DNA from: Micromonospora andamanensis
GTDB lineage: Bacteria > Actinomycetota > Actinomycetes > Mycobacteriales > Micromonosporaceae
Reading direction: 5' to 3'
DNA length: 64,000 nt
NCBI RefSeq assembly: GCF_016863495.1
Contig: NZ_BOOZ01000039.1
Location: 1 to 64,000 of the forward strand
Each line of letters begins with the position of its first letter. Position 1 is the first letter of the stretch. Below are positions 63,890-64,000 of this stretch, piece after piece. Made by a program: the position numbers and the translations under genes. The notes beneath the pieces were generated by a model, which was not told where the DNA came from, did not search any database, and saw only the letters and a program-made list of their open reading frames with translations.

Positions 63890-64000
63890 GTGGTCGGTGG
63901 TGACCTTGCTGCGCTGCGGCGGCTGGTACGGCAGACTCAGCGGATCGTGCGCTACGAGCCCAGCGGGTCCGTGGCGGCGCAGGCCGGCGAGCGGTGGGTG
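63890..64000 (+). CDS. Possible partial gene running off the window
   Basis: From GTG 63890 the frame reads VVGGDLAALRRLVRQTQRIV and continues open to the window edge with strong G/C at third positions. The start is uncertain and no family is identifiable from about 37 codons. Confidence 0.3.
   Translation, partial: MVGGDLAALRRLVRQTQRIVRYEPSGSVAAQAGERWV

Overview
This 64 kb window is very GC-rich, and nearly every recognisable gene has G or C at most third codon positions. The gene families present (PF04672-type methyltransferase, SigE-family ECF sigma factor, F420-type enzymes, DUF5996, EACC1, LAL-type LuxR regulator, DrrAB transporter) point to a filamentous actinomycete, most likely Micromonosporaceae and plausibly Micromonospora. 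This is inferred from gene content; there is no rRNA or tRNA to confirm it. I saw no tRNA, rRNA, CRISPR array, intact insertion sequence or phage module.

Layout. 1-0.9 kb: terminator, then an F420/NADP reductase-like gene divergent from an HxlR regulator. 1.3-11.7 kb: a solute-uptake and oxidation locus on the minus strand (binding protein, two permeases, two unequal ATPases, aldehyde dehydrogenase, Fe-type alcohol dehydrogenase) facing a GntR regulator. A 14-bp near-repeat lies in both intergenic regions flanking that regulator. 11.1-19 kb: DJ-1/PfpI protein, alpha/beta hydrolase, glutaminase-STAS fusion, flavodoxin-like protein, DUF5996 and a large LuxR regulator. 19-23.5 kb: small housekeeping or accessory genes, including an XRE regulator divergent from a short-chain dehydrogenase. 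23.5-26.8 kb: a three-gene minus-strand cassette of an EACC1 membrane adaptor, a caspase-TPR protein and a ClpC-like protein whose ATPase site is degenerate. This is the best candidate for a conflict or cell-death system. 27-31.5 kb: small genes with several truncated remnants. 31.6-34.1 kb: DrrAB-type ABC exporter and its TetR regulator. 34.2-35.7 kb: secreted GH10-CBM2 xylanase. 36-45.6 kb: mixed accessory genes (NADAR, F420 enzyme, ECF sigma factor, lipoprotein-like signal peptidase, HTH/hydrolase pair with a double operator, orphan barstar) and gene debris.

45.7-56.1 kb holds the second system of interest. A short acyl-CoA ligase-like gene diverges from a seven-gene run of tightly spaced or overlapping genes: MIO aromatic ammonia-lyase with a tyrosine-type His-Leu selectivity pair, FOXRED2-like flavoprotein, FMN alpha-hydroxyacid oxidase, membrane-anchored P450, cation/proton antiporter, response regulator and histidine kinase. 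It reads as an uncharacterised phenylpropanoid-derived pathway with its own sensing and transport. 56.1-63.7 kb is a four-gene MacB/FtsX-type ABC operon on the minus strand, converging on the kinase; one of its ATPases carries an AbrB-like tail.

Tight overlaps (TGATG, ATGA, GTGA) join the genes within the transporter, exporter, ligase-to-kinase and MacB-type runs, which supports translational coupling. Seven intergenic regions contain inverted repeats next to a regulator gene or a divergent promoter, and are offered as candidate operators.
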